From NCBI RefSeq assembly GCF_900114675.1, contig NZ_FOZM01000003.1:248001-312000 (forward strand): DNA of 64,000 nt, written 5' to 3'. This document shows positions 1 to 8,508 of the stretch, one piece after another. Numbering within the stretch: the first letter of the stretch is position 1; each line of letters begins with the position of its first letter. The notes beneath the pieces were generated by a model. The model was not told the DNA's origin and searched no databases. It saw only the letters and a list, made by a program, of their open reading frames with translations. The stretch comes from Yoonia litorea (GTDB taxonomy: Bacteria; Pseudomonadota; Alphaproteobacteria; Rhodobacterales; Rhodobacteraceae). The position numbers were made by a program, and so were the translations under genes.

Positions 1-852
1 CAGAACCGCGATGGTGGCCAGATAGGGTGCCATTGAAAGATACTCGACTGCAATTGCCGCGCCGGCTGCCTGTAAGTTCAACTGCAAAACAGTGACGCCG
101 CCAAACAAATAAGCGCCCAGCAAAAGCCGCCATGGCCGCCAGCTGGCGAAGACGACGATGGCAAGGGCGATCCAGCCAGCACCGGCAGTCATGCCTTCGG
201 TCCATTGCGGGACGCGCACCAGGCTCAGGTATGCGCCGCCGAGCCCGGCACAGGCCCCGCCGAACATGATGGCGAGCATACGCACACGCACGACGTGGTA
301 GCCCAATGCATGGGCGGCTTCATGGTTCTCGCCAACGGCTCGCAGGATCAAGCCCGCGCGACTGTATTTGAGAAACGCCCAGACACCCGCAACGATGATC
401 AGCCCCACATAAACCATCGGGTCGTGCTGGAAGACGATAGGTCCGACGATTGGGATGTCGCCGAGAAGGGGGATATCCCAGTCAGGAAAGGACGGTGCCT
501 TGATCCCGATGTAGCCTTGTCCCAGCAGCGCCGAGAGGCCCAACCCGAAAAGCGTCAGGGCAAGGCCCGTCGCCACTTGATTGGACAAAAGGAATTGGGT
601 GAGGACACCAAAAACAACAGAAAGCAGCGCACCTCCAACCGCAGCCCCAACAAAGCCGAGCCAGGGTGAGCCGCTGTTGACGGCAACAACAAAACCGCAG
701 ACGGCACCGGTAATCATCATCCCCTCAACGCCAAGGTTCAAAACGCCAGCCCGCTCGACGACCAATTCGCCAATCGCCGCAAGCAGGATCGGTGTGGCTG
801 CAACCATGAGCGAGGCAAGGAGGAGGATCGGATTAATAGAGGACAGATCCAT
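1..852 (-). CDS. BMP-type purine/nucleoside ABC transporter, second permease (partial)
   Basis: Membrane permease of an ABC importer of the class that works with BMP-family binding proteins to bring in nucleosides or purines. The frame starts at ATG 852 and stays open to the left edge, so 284 residues are visible and the C-terminus is cut off. Residues 33-46 read ERAGVLNLGVEGMM, the conserved cytoplasmic motif of this family, and about eight hydrophobic segments are present. Its ATG shares one base with the stop of the preceding small membrane gene (TGATG), so translation is probably coupled. The binding protein would be expected beyond the left edge. Family assignment is firm; purine specificity is inferred from the xdh genes upstream. 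Confidence 0.9.
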   Translation of the reverse strand, partial: MDLSSINPILLLASLMVAATPILLAAIGELVVERAGVLNLGVEGMMITGAVCGFVVAVNSGSPWLGFVGAAVGGALLSVVFGVLTQFLLSNQVATGLALTLFGLGLSALLGQGYIGIKAPSFPDWDIPLLGDIPIVGPIVFQHDPMVYVGLIIVAGVWAFLKYSRAGLILRAVGENHEAAHALGYHVVRVRMLAIMFGGACAGLGGAYLSLVRVPQWTEGMTAGAGWIALAIVVFASWRPWRLLLGAYLFGGVTVLQLNLQAAGAAIAVEYLSMAPYLATIAVL

Positions 853-1157
853 CAGAAGCCTCCATGAATTGCGAGATGAACGACAGAGGCCGTCGCTCCG
901 GCGGACATGACCATGACACCGACATGCCTGGCCCTTGGGGTGTGCATACGACCAAGTCTGTTCCGTAATTGCGGGATGAAACGCCGCGCAACTGCAAATG
1001 AGGCGAGAAGCGCCAATAAGACTGCGAAATGCCCCACGACAAATGTTGTTATTGCGGACACAGGACTTGTCCCGCCGCTCAGGGTCTTATGCAGCATCGA
1101 CAGCATCATCGGTCCCATCAAGGCACCGGCTACAAAGGGTGTGGCTATGCTTCTCAC
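852..1157 (-). CDS. Small membrane protein inside the purine ABC transporter operon
   Basis: Encodes 101 residues with three likely membrane segments (about 5-25, 36-60 and 78-97) and a basic loop near 61-78. I do not recognise the family. It starts at GTG 1157, which overlaps the stop of the upstream permease (GTGA), and its own stop overlaps the start of the next permease (TGATG). It is therefore sandwiched by translational coupling between the two permeases of one transporter, which argues for a real gene and perhaps for an accessory or assembly role. No signal peptide, nucleotide-binding motif or metal ligand set is visible. Function unknown. Confidence 0.75.
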   Translation of the reverse strand: MRSIATPFVAGALMGPMMLSMLHKTLSGGTSPVSAITTFVVGHFAVLLALLASFAVARRFIPQLRNRLGRMHTPRARHVGVMVMSAGATASVVHLAIHGGF

Positions 1158-2236
1158 GATGCCACCTCCTTGCGACCGAACTGCACGCGGAAATTCGTCA
1201 AAACATCGACGGCGAGCAGAAAGAACAGAAGCATCCCCTGCAAGAGCTGGATCGCTGCAAGTGGCAGCCCGAGGTTTGATTGGGCAATTTCGCCACCAAT
1301 GTAGGTCAGTGCCATCAATCCACCCGCCAGCAAAATCCCCACGGGATGAAGCCGTCCAAGGAAGGCAACAATGATCGCGGTGAAACCGTAGCCGACATTG
1401 AAGTCGATGCTGACCTGCCCTGCCGGTCCTGCGATCTCAAAAAGACCAGCAAGCCCCGCTAGGACACCAGAGATCCCCATGCAGACCAAAACAAGACGCG
1501 CGGGGTTCACGCCTGCAAAGCGGGCTGCACGCGGGCTTTGCCCCGACAGTTTGACATTGAACCCAAAGATGTGCCGCGAAAGGGCAATGTAGGCCACGAT
1601 CACAGCAATCAGGGCCGCGACGACGCCCCAGTGCATGCCGGCACTCTGACTGATCCAGCTGCTCGCGCTGTCGTATTGAGCAAGGTTCCGGCTGCCCGGA
1701 AAGCCCATGCCATCGGGGTTTCGCAACGCGCCAAGCGCCATTGAGGCCAATAGCTGTTCAGCCACATAGACCAGCATCAGCGACACTAGAATTTCATTCG
1801 TCCCAAACCGCACCCGCAAAAAGCCGGGGATCATTGCCCAAGCAAAGCCGCCCAAGGCACCGGCGACGACCATGAGAGGGAAGATGATGAAACTTTCCAT
1901 CGGATAGAAAGCCAGACCAACCGCAGCGCCGCAAATTGCGCCTACGATGTATTGGCCTTCAGCCCCGATGTTCCAAATTCCCGCGCGGAAGCCAAAAGAG
2001 AGACCCATTGCAATCAGGACAAGTGGCGCCCCCTTGATCAGAAGCTGCGGGCGATAGAACCAGGCGAATTCTGAAAAGAGCGGATCGAAGAAGATTGTTC
2101 TGATCGTCTCAAAGGGATTTTGACCAAGCGCTGCAAAAAGCAGTCCGCCGAAAAGCATTGTCAGAAGAACAGCAAGCACTGGCGTGGCAAAAACCCAAGG
2201 GCGGGATGGCTGAGGGCGTTTTTCAAGTCGTATCAT
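1154..2236 (-). CDS. BMP-type purine/nucleoside ABC transporter, first permease
   Basis: A 360-residue integral membrane protein of the permease family used by BMP-dependent nucleoside importers. Residues 83-96 (FRAGIWNIGAEGQY) are the characteristic coupling motif, equivalent to ERAGVLNLGVEGMM in the second permease. The N-terminus has a short basic cytoplasmic tail and a first membrane span near residues 15-37, and the rest is strongly hydrophobic with roughly ten spans. It follows the ATPase gene after a 93-base gap holding a hairpin and overlaps the next gene by four bases. It should form a heterodimer with the partial permease at the left edge. Confidence 0.92.
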   Translation of the reverse strand: MIRLEKRPQPSRPWVFATPVLAVLLTMLFGGLLFAALGQNPFETIRTIFFDPLFSEFAWFYRPQLLIKGAPLVLIAMGLSFGFRAGIWNIGAEGQYIVGAICGAAVGLAFYPMESFIIFPLMVVAGALGGFAWAMIPGFLRVRFGTNEILVSLMLVYVAEQLLASMALGALRNPDGMGFPGSRNLAQYDSASSWISQSAGMHWGVVAALIAVIVAYIALSRHIFGFNVKLSGQSPRAARFAGVNPARLVLVCMGISGVLAGLAGLFEIAGPAGQVSIDFNVGYGFTAIIVAFLGRLHPVGILLAGGLMALTYIGGEIAQSNLGLPLAAIQLLQGMLLFFLLAVDVLTNFRVQFGRKEVAS

Positions 2237-2307
2237 TGCCCACCCTCTGAAAGTGATTGGATCAAAACGGATATGCGCCGCAGTGTGTTGTCTTGCGTTT
2301 CGGGTTG

Positions 2308-2328
2308 AAGACCCTTTCTGAAAGTCTT
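2308..2328 (-). other. Hairpin between transporter ATPase and permease genes
   Basis: Directly after the ATPase stop codon the minus strand can fold AAGAC/GTCTT plus a four-base inner stem with one bulged G. No run of T follows, so it is not a standard terminator. It could protect mRNA ends or set different expression of the ATPase and the permeases. Seen in sequence; function inferred. Confidence 0.4.
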
Positions 2329-2329
2329 C

Positions 2330-3853
2330 TTATGCATCGACATGCGCCACCTCCATGTCATGTGCGCCGCCCAGCATCAGGCCAATCTCTTCGACGGTCA
2401 GTCCGGTCGCCGCGCGTGGAGACGAAAGACGCCCCTCATTCAAGGCGGCAAACCGGTCAGAGATTTCCATGAGTTCATCAAGATCCTGACTGATCACGAT
2501 GACGGCCGAGCCATTCGCCGCCAGATCCAGCAGGGCCTGCCTGATCGCCGCGGCAGCTGAGGCATCGACGCCCCAGGTTGGCTGGTTCACAACCAGCACA
2601 TCAGGGCGCTGCATGATCTCCCGACCAATCACAAATTTCTGTAAGTTACCGCCGGAAAGCGAGCGAGCGGCGTTTTGTGGCCCGGGCGTGCGCACGTCGA
2701 AGGCTTTGATGACACCTTCGGCAAAAGTGCGTGCCTTGCCCCACTGTAGAAACCCCTTCTTAGCCAGTCCTTCGCGCGTGGTCGCTGTAAGGATCGCGTT
2801 TTCTGTCAAGCTCATGTCTGGGGCGGCTGCATGACCCATCCGCTCTTCAGGTGCAGCAAGAAGTCCGGCCTTCCGGCGCGCGTTTGGAGGCAGATGCCCG
2901 ATATCCTTATCTTGAAAACGCACCATCGCGCGTTTCGTCCGCAGCTCTCCCGAAAGGGCCGCTACCAGTTCATCCTGCCCATTGCCAGCCACTCCACCAA
3001 TCCCCAGTACCTCGCCTTTGCGGACCTCAAGGTTGATATCACGCAAGGGTGTGCCAAAGCGGTGTGGCGCGGGGGCGGAGAGTCCTTTGAGCGCTAGGAT
3101 CACGTCACCGACCGGGCGTGGGGCTTTTTCTGGCACATGCAGTTTGGTGCCGACCATCAGTTCGGCCATGTCCCGCGCCGATGTTTCGCGTGGGTCACAG
3201 GTGCCAACCACCTGTCCGAGACGCAGCACTGTCGCATTTTCACACAAGGCGCGGATTTCTTCGAGCTTGTGCGAGATATAGAGGATTGCTGTCCCCTCGG
3301 ATGAAAGCTTGCGCAAGGTTTCGAAAAGAATTTGGACTTCCTGCGGCGTCAACACCGATGTGGGTTCATCCATGATGAGCAGCTTGGGGTCCTGTAGCAG
3401 GCAACGAATGATTTCAACACGTTGGCGCTCGCCAGCCGACAACTCCCCGACGATCCTGTCAGGGTCAAGCGGAAGCCCGTATTGGTCAGAGACCTGCCGC
3501 ACCCGCGCCGCGATCTCGGCCTGTGGAGGCGGGTTCTCCATGCCCAGCGCGATGTTTTCGGCCACATTCATCGCATCGAAAAGCGAGAAGTGCTGGAACA
3601 CCATGGCTATCCCGGATGCTCTCGCAATGCGGGGTTCCTGTGGCGCGAAAGGTTGGCCCTCAAGCGTCATCGACCCGGCATCGGGTTTCACCAAACCATA
3701 GATCGTCTTGACCAGCGTTGACTTGCCGGCGCCGTTCTCACCAAGAAGCGCGTGAACTTCGCCATACCCGATGTCGAATGACACATCTTTGTTGGCAACC
3801 ACGCCAGGATAAGCCTTGGTCAAACCCGAAAGGCGCAAAAGCGGTTCTGTCAT
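2330..3853 (-). CDS. BMP-type purine/nucleoside ABC transporter, tandem ATPase subunit
   Basis: A 507-residue cytoplasmic ATPase with two fused ABC domains, as in sugar (RbsA-like) and nucleoside importers. Domain 1 is complete: Walker A GENGAGKST at 38-46, signature LSAGERQ at 138-144, Walker B LLIMDEPTS at 158-166. Domain 2 has a degenerate P-loop (about 287-295, lacking the GKS/T), signature LSGGNLQ at about 399-405 and a Walker B with Q in place of the catalytic E (NQPTWGVD, about 423-430), so only the first site probably hydrolyses ATP efficiently. The frame is open further upstream, but ATG 3853 is preferred because it overlaps the xdhC stop (ATGA) and begins the conserved homology. Confidence 0.93.
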   Translation of the reverse strand: MTEPLLRLSGLTKAYPGVVANKDVSFDIGYGEVHALLGENGAGKSTLVKTIYGLVKPDAGSMTLEGQPFAPQEPRIARASGIAMVFQHFSLFDAMNVAENIALGMENPPPQAEIAARVRQVSDQYGLPLDPDRIVGELSAGERQRVEIIRCLLQDPKLLIMDEPTSVLTPQEVQILFETLRKLSSEGTAILYISHKLEEIRALCENATVLRLGQVVGTCDPRETSARDMAELMVGTKLHVPEKAPRPVGDVILALKGLSAPAPHRFGTPLRDINLEVRKGEVLGIGGVAGNGQDELVAALSGELRTKRAMVRFQDKDIGHLPPNARRKAGLLAAPEERMGHAAAPDMSLTENAILTATTREGLAKKGFLQWGKARTFAEGVIKAFDVRTPGPQNAARSLSGGNLQKFVIGREIMQRPDVLVVNQPTWGVDASAAAAIRQALLDLAANGSAVIVISQDLDELMEISDRFAALNEGRLSSPRAATGLTVEEIGLMLGGAHDMEVAHVDA

Positions 3854-4590
3854 GCCGTGCGATCCTTTGATTGCTCTCTGCTCTGGGTGATCATGGCAGC
3901 ACCGACACCAAGTGCAATCTCGGCAGGGTGCTTTCCAAGGACCGGATCCCCGATAGGGCACGCGATACGTGCAATCTGTTCAGGGGAATGCCCCAAAGCG
4001 GCGAGCCTGCGCTTGAAACGGGCCCATTTTGTCGCCGATCCAATCAACCCGATACTGCCGAACCGCTGTGAGAGCAGAGCATGGCAAAGCGCCAAATCAA
4101 TTTCGTGGCTGTAAGTCAGAATCAGATGGTCGGCATTCTCGGGCGCGTGTTTGACGACATGAACCGGATCGGAGGCGACGAGCACCGTTACTTCGGTATC
4201 GGGAAAACGATCTGCGGAAGTATCGACCCATGTGATGTCAAACTGCGGCAGAGGCGCCATCACATTCACGATGGCGCGCCCGACGTGACCAGCACCATAG
4301 ATCCACAATGGACGGCTTTGGGGTGTCTCGATAGTTTCAGCCGCTTCATAGTCGAGTGTGACAGACCCACCGCAGCATTGTCCCAAAGCGGGTCCAAGCG
4401 GGTAAGTCATCGAAAACGTTTTGCGCCCCTCGGCAAGCATGCGCCTTGCTTCGGTCATCGCCTGCCATTCGAGTGTCCCGCCGCCAATGGTGCCTTCGAT
4501 CCTATCATTGTAGACGAGCATCTGCGTGCCAGCTTCTCGCGGCACAGAGCCGGCTGTGCGGCTCACCGTGATGCGGATAGCCGCGCTCAT
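3850..4590 (-). CDS. xdhC: Xanthine dehydrogenase accessory protein XdhC
   Basis: Chaperone that loads the sulfurated molybdenum cofactor onto XdhB; it does not remain in the final enzyme. The 246-residue product has the family's SVPREAGTQM and IGGG motifs near the N-terminus, ALGQCCGG at about 68-75 (the cysteine pair implicated in Moco handling), and a Rossmann-like YGAGHVGRA segment further on. ATG 4590 is chosen because it overlaps the xdhB stop (ATGA) and sits where homology starts. This makes the protein shorter at the N-terminus than the roughly 280-300 residues I know for many XdhC proteins. It overlaps the transporter ATPase gene by four bases, so enzyme maturation and purine uptake share one transcript. 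Confidence 0.92.
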   Translation of the reverse strand: MSAAIRITVSRTAGSVPREAGTQMLVYNDRIEGTIGGGTLEWQAMTEARRMLAEGRKTFSMTYPLGPALGQCCGGSVTLDYEAAETIETPQSRPLWIYGAGHVGRAIVNVMAPLPQFDITWVDTSADRFPDTEVTVLVASDPVHVVKHAPENADHLILTYSHEIDLALCHALLSQRFGSIGLIGSATKWARFKRRLAALGHSPEQIARIACPIGDPVLGKHPAEIALGVGAAMITQSREQSKDRTA

Positions 4591-6977
4591 CCACGTGCCC
4601 TTTTGACGGCCGCCAGAACGGCTTCTGCAGTCGCTGGTGCTTGCAGGTCGGGATAGTTCTGACCACAGGCCGCGCACGCGTCTGACAAGGCAAGAAAGGC
4701 CGAAATTCCGAGCATGAACGGTGGCTCACCCACGGCTTTCGAGCGATAGATCGTCTGTGCAGGGTTTGGTGCGTCCCAGAGTTCGACATTGAAAACGTCA
4801 GGCCGGTCAGAACAGGCTGGAATCTTGTAGGTTGACGGCGCATGAGTCCGCAGGCGGCCCTTGTCGTCCCAAACCAGCTCTTCTGTCGTCAGCCAACCCG
4901 CGCCCTGCACGTAACCGCCTTCTACTTGCCCGATATCGAGTGCTGGGTTCAGAGAGGCACCGGCATCATGCAGGATGTCCGTCCGTAGAATACGGTTTTC
5001 GCCGGTGAGCGTATCGATCACGACTTCCGTGATCGCAGCACCTTGCGCGAAATAGAAGAATGGCCGACCCTCACCCTTGATCCGGTCCCAGGACAGATCC
5101 GGTGTTTTGTAAAACCCTGTGGCCGAGAGACTGACGCGATTGAGATAGGCGGTCTGAACAGCCTCCGCGAAGGGAAGCTCAATATCGCCAAACGAAACCT
5201 TGCCATTTGCGAATTTTATCTGTTCGGGAGATACGTCGTGGAGGCCCGCCAGACATTCCGCAATTCGACCGCGGATCGTGTCGCAGGCATTGGCCACCGC
5301 CATACCGTTCAGATCTGATCCCGATGATGCAGCAGTCGCCGAGGTGTTTGGCACTTTTCCGGTATCTGTCGCAGTGATCTTGACCGCAGAGACATCTATG
5401 CCGAACCGGCTGGCGGCGACCTGCGCCACCTTCTGGAATAGCCCTTGGCCCATTTCGGTGCCGCCATGGTTCATATGGACTGAGCCATCCTGATAGACAT
5501 GCACCAATGCACCCGCTTGATTGAGGTGCGTCAGGGTAAAGGAAATCCCGAATTTCACCGGAGAAAACGCGATCCCGCGCTTCAGGATCGGTTGATTTTG
5601 ATTCCATTCCGAGATTGCGGCGCGCCGGTCTGCGTAGTCAGCCTTTTCAAGCAGTGCGTCAGTCATCTCATGCAGAATGAAGTCCGTGACCGGCATGTGA
5701 TAGGGTGTGGTCTGAACGACAGGCTTCGGCGAGAATTCACCACCATAGCGGCGGCCGCGCCCCGCTTGCACCTGATGATCCGAAGCATCTTGCGATTGAG
5801 CCGACGCGTCGGGCGCTGATAGCCCCACTTTGTCCATCGCCTCATAGAAATTGCGCTGACGCACCAACACCGGGTCCAGCCCGAGCGTGGCTGCGATATG
5901 GTCCATCACGCGCTCGATCCCAACGACACCTTGCGGTCCGCCAAACCCGCGGAACGCGGTTGCCGATTGGGTGTTTGTCCGCAACCTGTGTGACGTGATA
6001 CGCGCGGCGGGCAGATGATAGGCATTGTCGGCATGCAGCATTGCGCGGTCAGCGACAGGTAATGACAAATCAAGCGCCCAGCCACAGCGTGTCATTTGGG
6101 TGAAACCTACCCCGGCGATCTGGCCATCATCACCAAAACCAACATCATATGTGATACGAAAGTCGTGACGTTTGCCAGTGATGATCATGTCGTCATCGCG
6201 GTCGTAACGCATCTTGCAAGGCCTGCCAGTGGCGCCAGCCGCGACCGCACAGGCGACGGCCAAAGCGTTGCCTTGGCTTTCCTTGCCACCGAAACCGCCG
6301 CCCATCCGGCGCACCTCACAGCGAACGGCGTGCATCGGCTTACCTATGGCCTCTGCCACCTTATGCTGAATTTCAGTAGGATGCTGCGTCGAAGAGTGAA
6401 CCACCATGTCGCCGCCTTCCTGCGGCAGTGCGAGGGCGGCTTGTCCTTCGAGATAGAAGTGTTCCTGCCCGCCCATCTCGATCTGCCCTTGCAGGCGGTG
6501 CGGTGCTGATGCAAGCGCTGCGTCAATATCGCCTTTGGCCCAGACGCGCGGTGCTTCTTCAAAATGCGACCCGGCATCCATTGCCTCGTCAAAGGTCAGG
6601 ATGGGATGATATTCATCATAGTTGATCTCTGCCAGTCGCGCGGCCTTCCTTGCTGCGTGATGCGAAGTAGCAATAACCAGGAAAATTGGCTGTCCAAGGT
6701 AATGAATTGTTCCGTCAGACAGCAAAGGCTCATCATGAATCGAGGGTGAGACATCATTCGCGAATGGCAGGTCATCTGCGACCAACACGTCGATGACGCC
6801 CTCTGCTGCTTTGACCTTCATCAGATCCAATTCAGTAATCCGGCCGCAAGCGATCTCTGACATGCCGAAGGCCAGATGCAACGTGCCGTTTGGCGTCGGG
6901 ATATCATCAATATAGCGCGCAGCGCCCGTCACATGCAGGGCAGCAGCATCGTGGGGCAGGGGTTTCGCGACGCTCAT
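4587..6977 (-). CDS. xdhB: Xanthine dehydrogenase, molybdopterin-binding subunit
   Basis: Large catalytic subunit (796 residues) that hydroxylates hypoxanthine and xanthine to urate at the molybdenum centre. Typical features are visible: HVTGAARYIDD at the N-terminus, the GGFGGKE glycine-rich loop, AFRGFGGPQ with the substrate-orienting Arg, GTEMGQGLFQK, and near the C-terminus VGEPPFMLG with the catalytic Glu at about residue 751. It overlaps xdhA and xdhC by four bases each (ATGA), giving a tightly coupled A-B-C set. Length and domain order are as expected for bacterial XdhB. Confidence 0.97.
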   Translation of the reverse strand: MSVAKPLPHDAAALHVTGAARYIDDIPTPNGTLHLAFGMSEIACGRITELDLMKVKAAEGVIDVLVADDLPFANDVSPSIHDEPLLSDGTIHYLGQPIFLVIATSHHAARKAARLAEINYDEYHPILTFDEAMDAGSHFEEAPRVWAKGDIDAALASAPHRLQGQIEMGGQEHFYLEGQAALALPQEGGDMVVHSSTQHPTEIQHKVAEAIGKPMHAVRCEVRRMGGGFGGKESQGNALAVACAVAAGATGRPCKMRYDRDDDMIITGKRHDFRITYDVGFGDDGQIAGVGFTQMTRCGWALDLSLPVADRAMLHADNAYHLPAARITSHRLRTNTQSATAFRGFGGPQGVVGIERVMDHIAATLGLDPVLVRQRNFYEAMDKVGLSAPDASAQSQDASDHQVQAGRGRRYGGEFSPKPVVQTTPYHMPVTDFILHEMTDALLEKADYADRRAAISEWNQNQPILKRGIAFSPVKFGISFTLTHLNQAGALVHVYQDGSVHMNHGGTEMGQGLFQKVAQVAASRFGIDVSAVKITATDTGKVPNTSATAASSGSDLNGMAVANACDTIRGRIAECLAGLHDVSPEQIKFANGKVSFGDIELPFAEAVQTAYLNRVSLSATGFYKTPDLSWDRIKGEGRPFFYFAQGAAITEVVIDTLTGENRILRTDILHDAGASLNPALDIGQVEGGYVQGAGWLTTEELVWDDKGRLRTHAPSTYKIPACSDRPDVFNVELWDAPNPAQTIYRSKAVGEPPFMLGISAFLALSDACAACGQNYPDLQAPATAEAVLAAVKRARG

Positions 6978-8329
6978 GCCTTCACCTCCAGGACACTCAC
7001 CTCATCGCCCTGCAGTTCGGCGAAATACCGCAACAGAAGGTTGCGCGCAGTTTCCAACCTGTAGTCGGCAGAGGCGCGCATGTCTGACATCGGCGTATAG
7101 TCAGCGCCGAATTTGTCAGCCGCGTCGGTGACTGTTTGCTGCGACCAAGGCTTTCCGATGAGAGCTGCCTCGACAGTTTCGGCGCGATGCGGTGTGCCAG
7201 CCATGCCGCCGAACGCGATACGTGCTGTTGCGACGACACCGTCCTCGACAGTCACGTTAAAGCATCCGCAAACTGCAGAGATATCCTGATCAAACCGCTT
7301 TGAAATCTTGTAGCACCGCAAGGCAGGCGCCGATTTCGGGAAAGTTACGCCGGTGACCAATTCACCTGCTTTGCGGTCCTGCTGACCGTAGGCGACAAAG
7401 AGGTCCTCAATCGGCAAATCACGCGTATCTGTTCCATGGCGCAGATGAAGCGTTGCACCCAACGCGATCAGCGCAGGCGGGTTGTCCCCGATCGGCGAGC
7501 CATTGGCGATATTGCCGCCGATCGTCGCGGCACTTCTGACCTGCTCGGACCCATAGCGGCGGATCATTTCAGCGTAAGAAGGGTGAAACTGTTTCATCGC
7601 GTCATGGACATCTGCCATGGTGACACCTGCACCGATTGAGATGGTCTCTTCACCGACCTCGATGTGCTGCAGATCACGGCAGCGATTGAGGAAAACGACC
7701 TTCGGCAGATCGCGCAACTGTTTGGTCACCCAAAGACCAACATCGGTCGCGCCGGCGATAATTGTTGCGTCCGGATTTGCCGCATACCAGTCAGCAAGGT
7801 CATCAAGCGTCTCTGGCGCAAATTCTGGGGTTTCGACATCGGGTGTCGCCTCATTGAGCCAGTCCGGCACCGCGGCATCAGCTGCGGCCTCGGCTGCCCG
7901 GATGATCGGTACATAGCCAGTGCAGCGACACAGATTACCGGCCAAAACATCGTCGTGGTCTTTGCGGCCATTTGCGTGAGCCACAGCCATCGAAACGACA
8001 AAGCCGGGGGTGCAAAAACCGCACTGCGACCCATGATGATCGACCATCGCTTGCTGAACCGGATGCATCTGGCCGTCAGGACCGCTCATCCCTTCGACTG
8101 TGCGTACAGTTTTGCCGTGCAGTTGCGGCATAAATAGAATGCAGGCGTTCAGCGCCTTGGCGCCATCCTTGTCAGAGACCATGACAGTGCAGGCCCCGCA
8201 GTCCCCCTCGTTGCAGCCCTCTTTGGTGCCGCAAAGACCACGATCCTCGCGCAGCCAGTCAAGCAGGGTACGGGTTGGCTCCGCCTCCACCTGCACGGTT
8301 TCCCCATTGAGAAGAAACGTGACGTTCAT
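6974..8329 (-). CDS. xdhA: Xanthine dehydrogenase, FeS/FAD subunit
   Basis: Small subunit (451 residues) that carries electrons from the molybdenum centre through two [2Fe-2S] clusters to FAD and on to NAD+. The plant-ferredoxin-type cluster uses Cys 39, 44, 47 and 63; the helical cluster uses Cys 103, 106, 134 and 136 (CGFC and CRC). The FAD-binding domain starts near residue 165 and includes IIAGATDVG and the later TIGGNIANGSPIGD loop. It is the first gene of the purine block and starts at ATG 8329. A dyad-symmetric candidate operator lies 45-67 bases upstream. Confidence 0.97.
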   Translation of the reverse strand: MNVTFLLNGETVQVEAEPTRTLLDWLREDRGLCGTKEGCNEGDCGACTVMVSDKDGAKALNACILFMPQLHGKTVRTVEGMSGPDGQMHPVQQAMVDHHGSQCGFCTPGFVVSMAVAHANGRKDHDDVLAGNLCRCTGYVPIIRAAEAAADAAVPDWLNEATPDVETPEFAPETLDDLADWYAANPDATIIAGATDVGLWVTKQLRDLPKVVFLNRCRDLQHIEVGEETISIGAGVTMADVHDAMKQFHPSYAEMIRRYGSEQVRSAATIGGNIANGSPIGDNPPALIALGATLHLRHGTDTRDLPIEDLFVAYGQQDRKAGELVTGVTFPKSAPALRCYKISKRFDQDISAVCGCFNVTVEDGVVATARIAFGGMAGTPHRAETVEAALIGKPWSQQTVTDAADKFGADYTPMSDMRASADYRLETARNLLLRYFAELQGDEVSVLEVKA

Positions 8330-8373
8330 TGTTCAATTGACCGTCGCCTTACCATCGGTTGCGCGGTGGAAGA

Positions 8374-8396
8374 GGTGTCGATGCGACGTAGACACC
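8374..8396. promoter_or_regulatory. Inverted repeat upstream of xdhA, candidate operator
   Basis: GGTGTC and GACACC form a perfect six-base inverted repeat separated by 11 bases, centred about 56 bases before the xdhA start. The spacing resembles dimeric regulator sites of the LysR or GntR kind. No regulator gene for it is in the window. Confidence 0.35.
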
Positions 8397-8447
8397 ATCC
8401 GCGTAAGCTGAAGCCCATGAAAGCGGCGGGAATCGTCTTTGGCAAGG

Positions 8448-8494
8448 AAATCTTTCCAAGAATCTGCGCTCACAGACGCAGATGCCGGATTCTT
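8448..8494. other. Nested hairpins between the AHSA1 remnant and xdhA
   Basis: GGAAATCTTTCC (8448-8459) is a short palindrome. It is followed at 8458-8494 by an 11-base arm AAGAATCTGCG pairing with CGCAGAT...ATTCTT around a five-base bulge. The structure lies just downstream of the minus-strand AHSA1 frame and may end its transcript, although no clear T-run follows. Confidence 0.35.
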
Positions 8495-8508
8495 CAGCTT
8501 TCTTTTCG

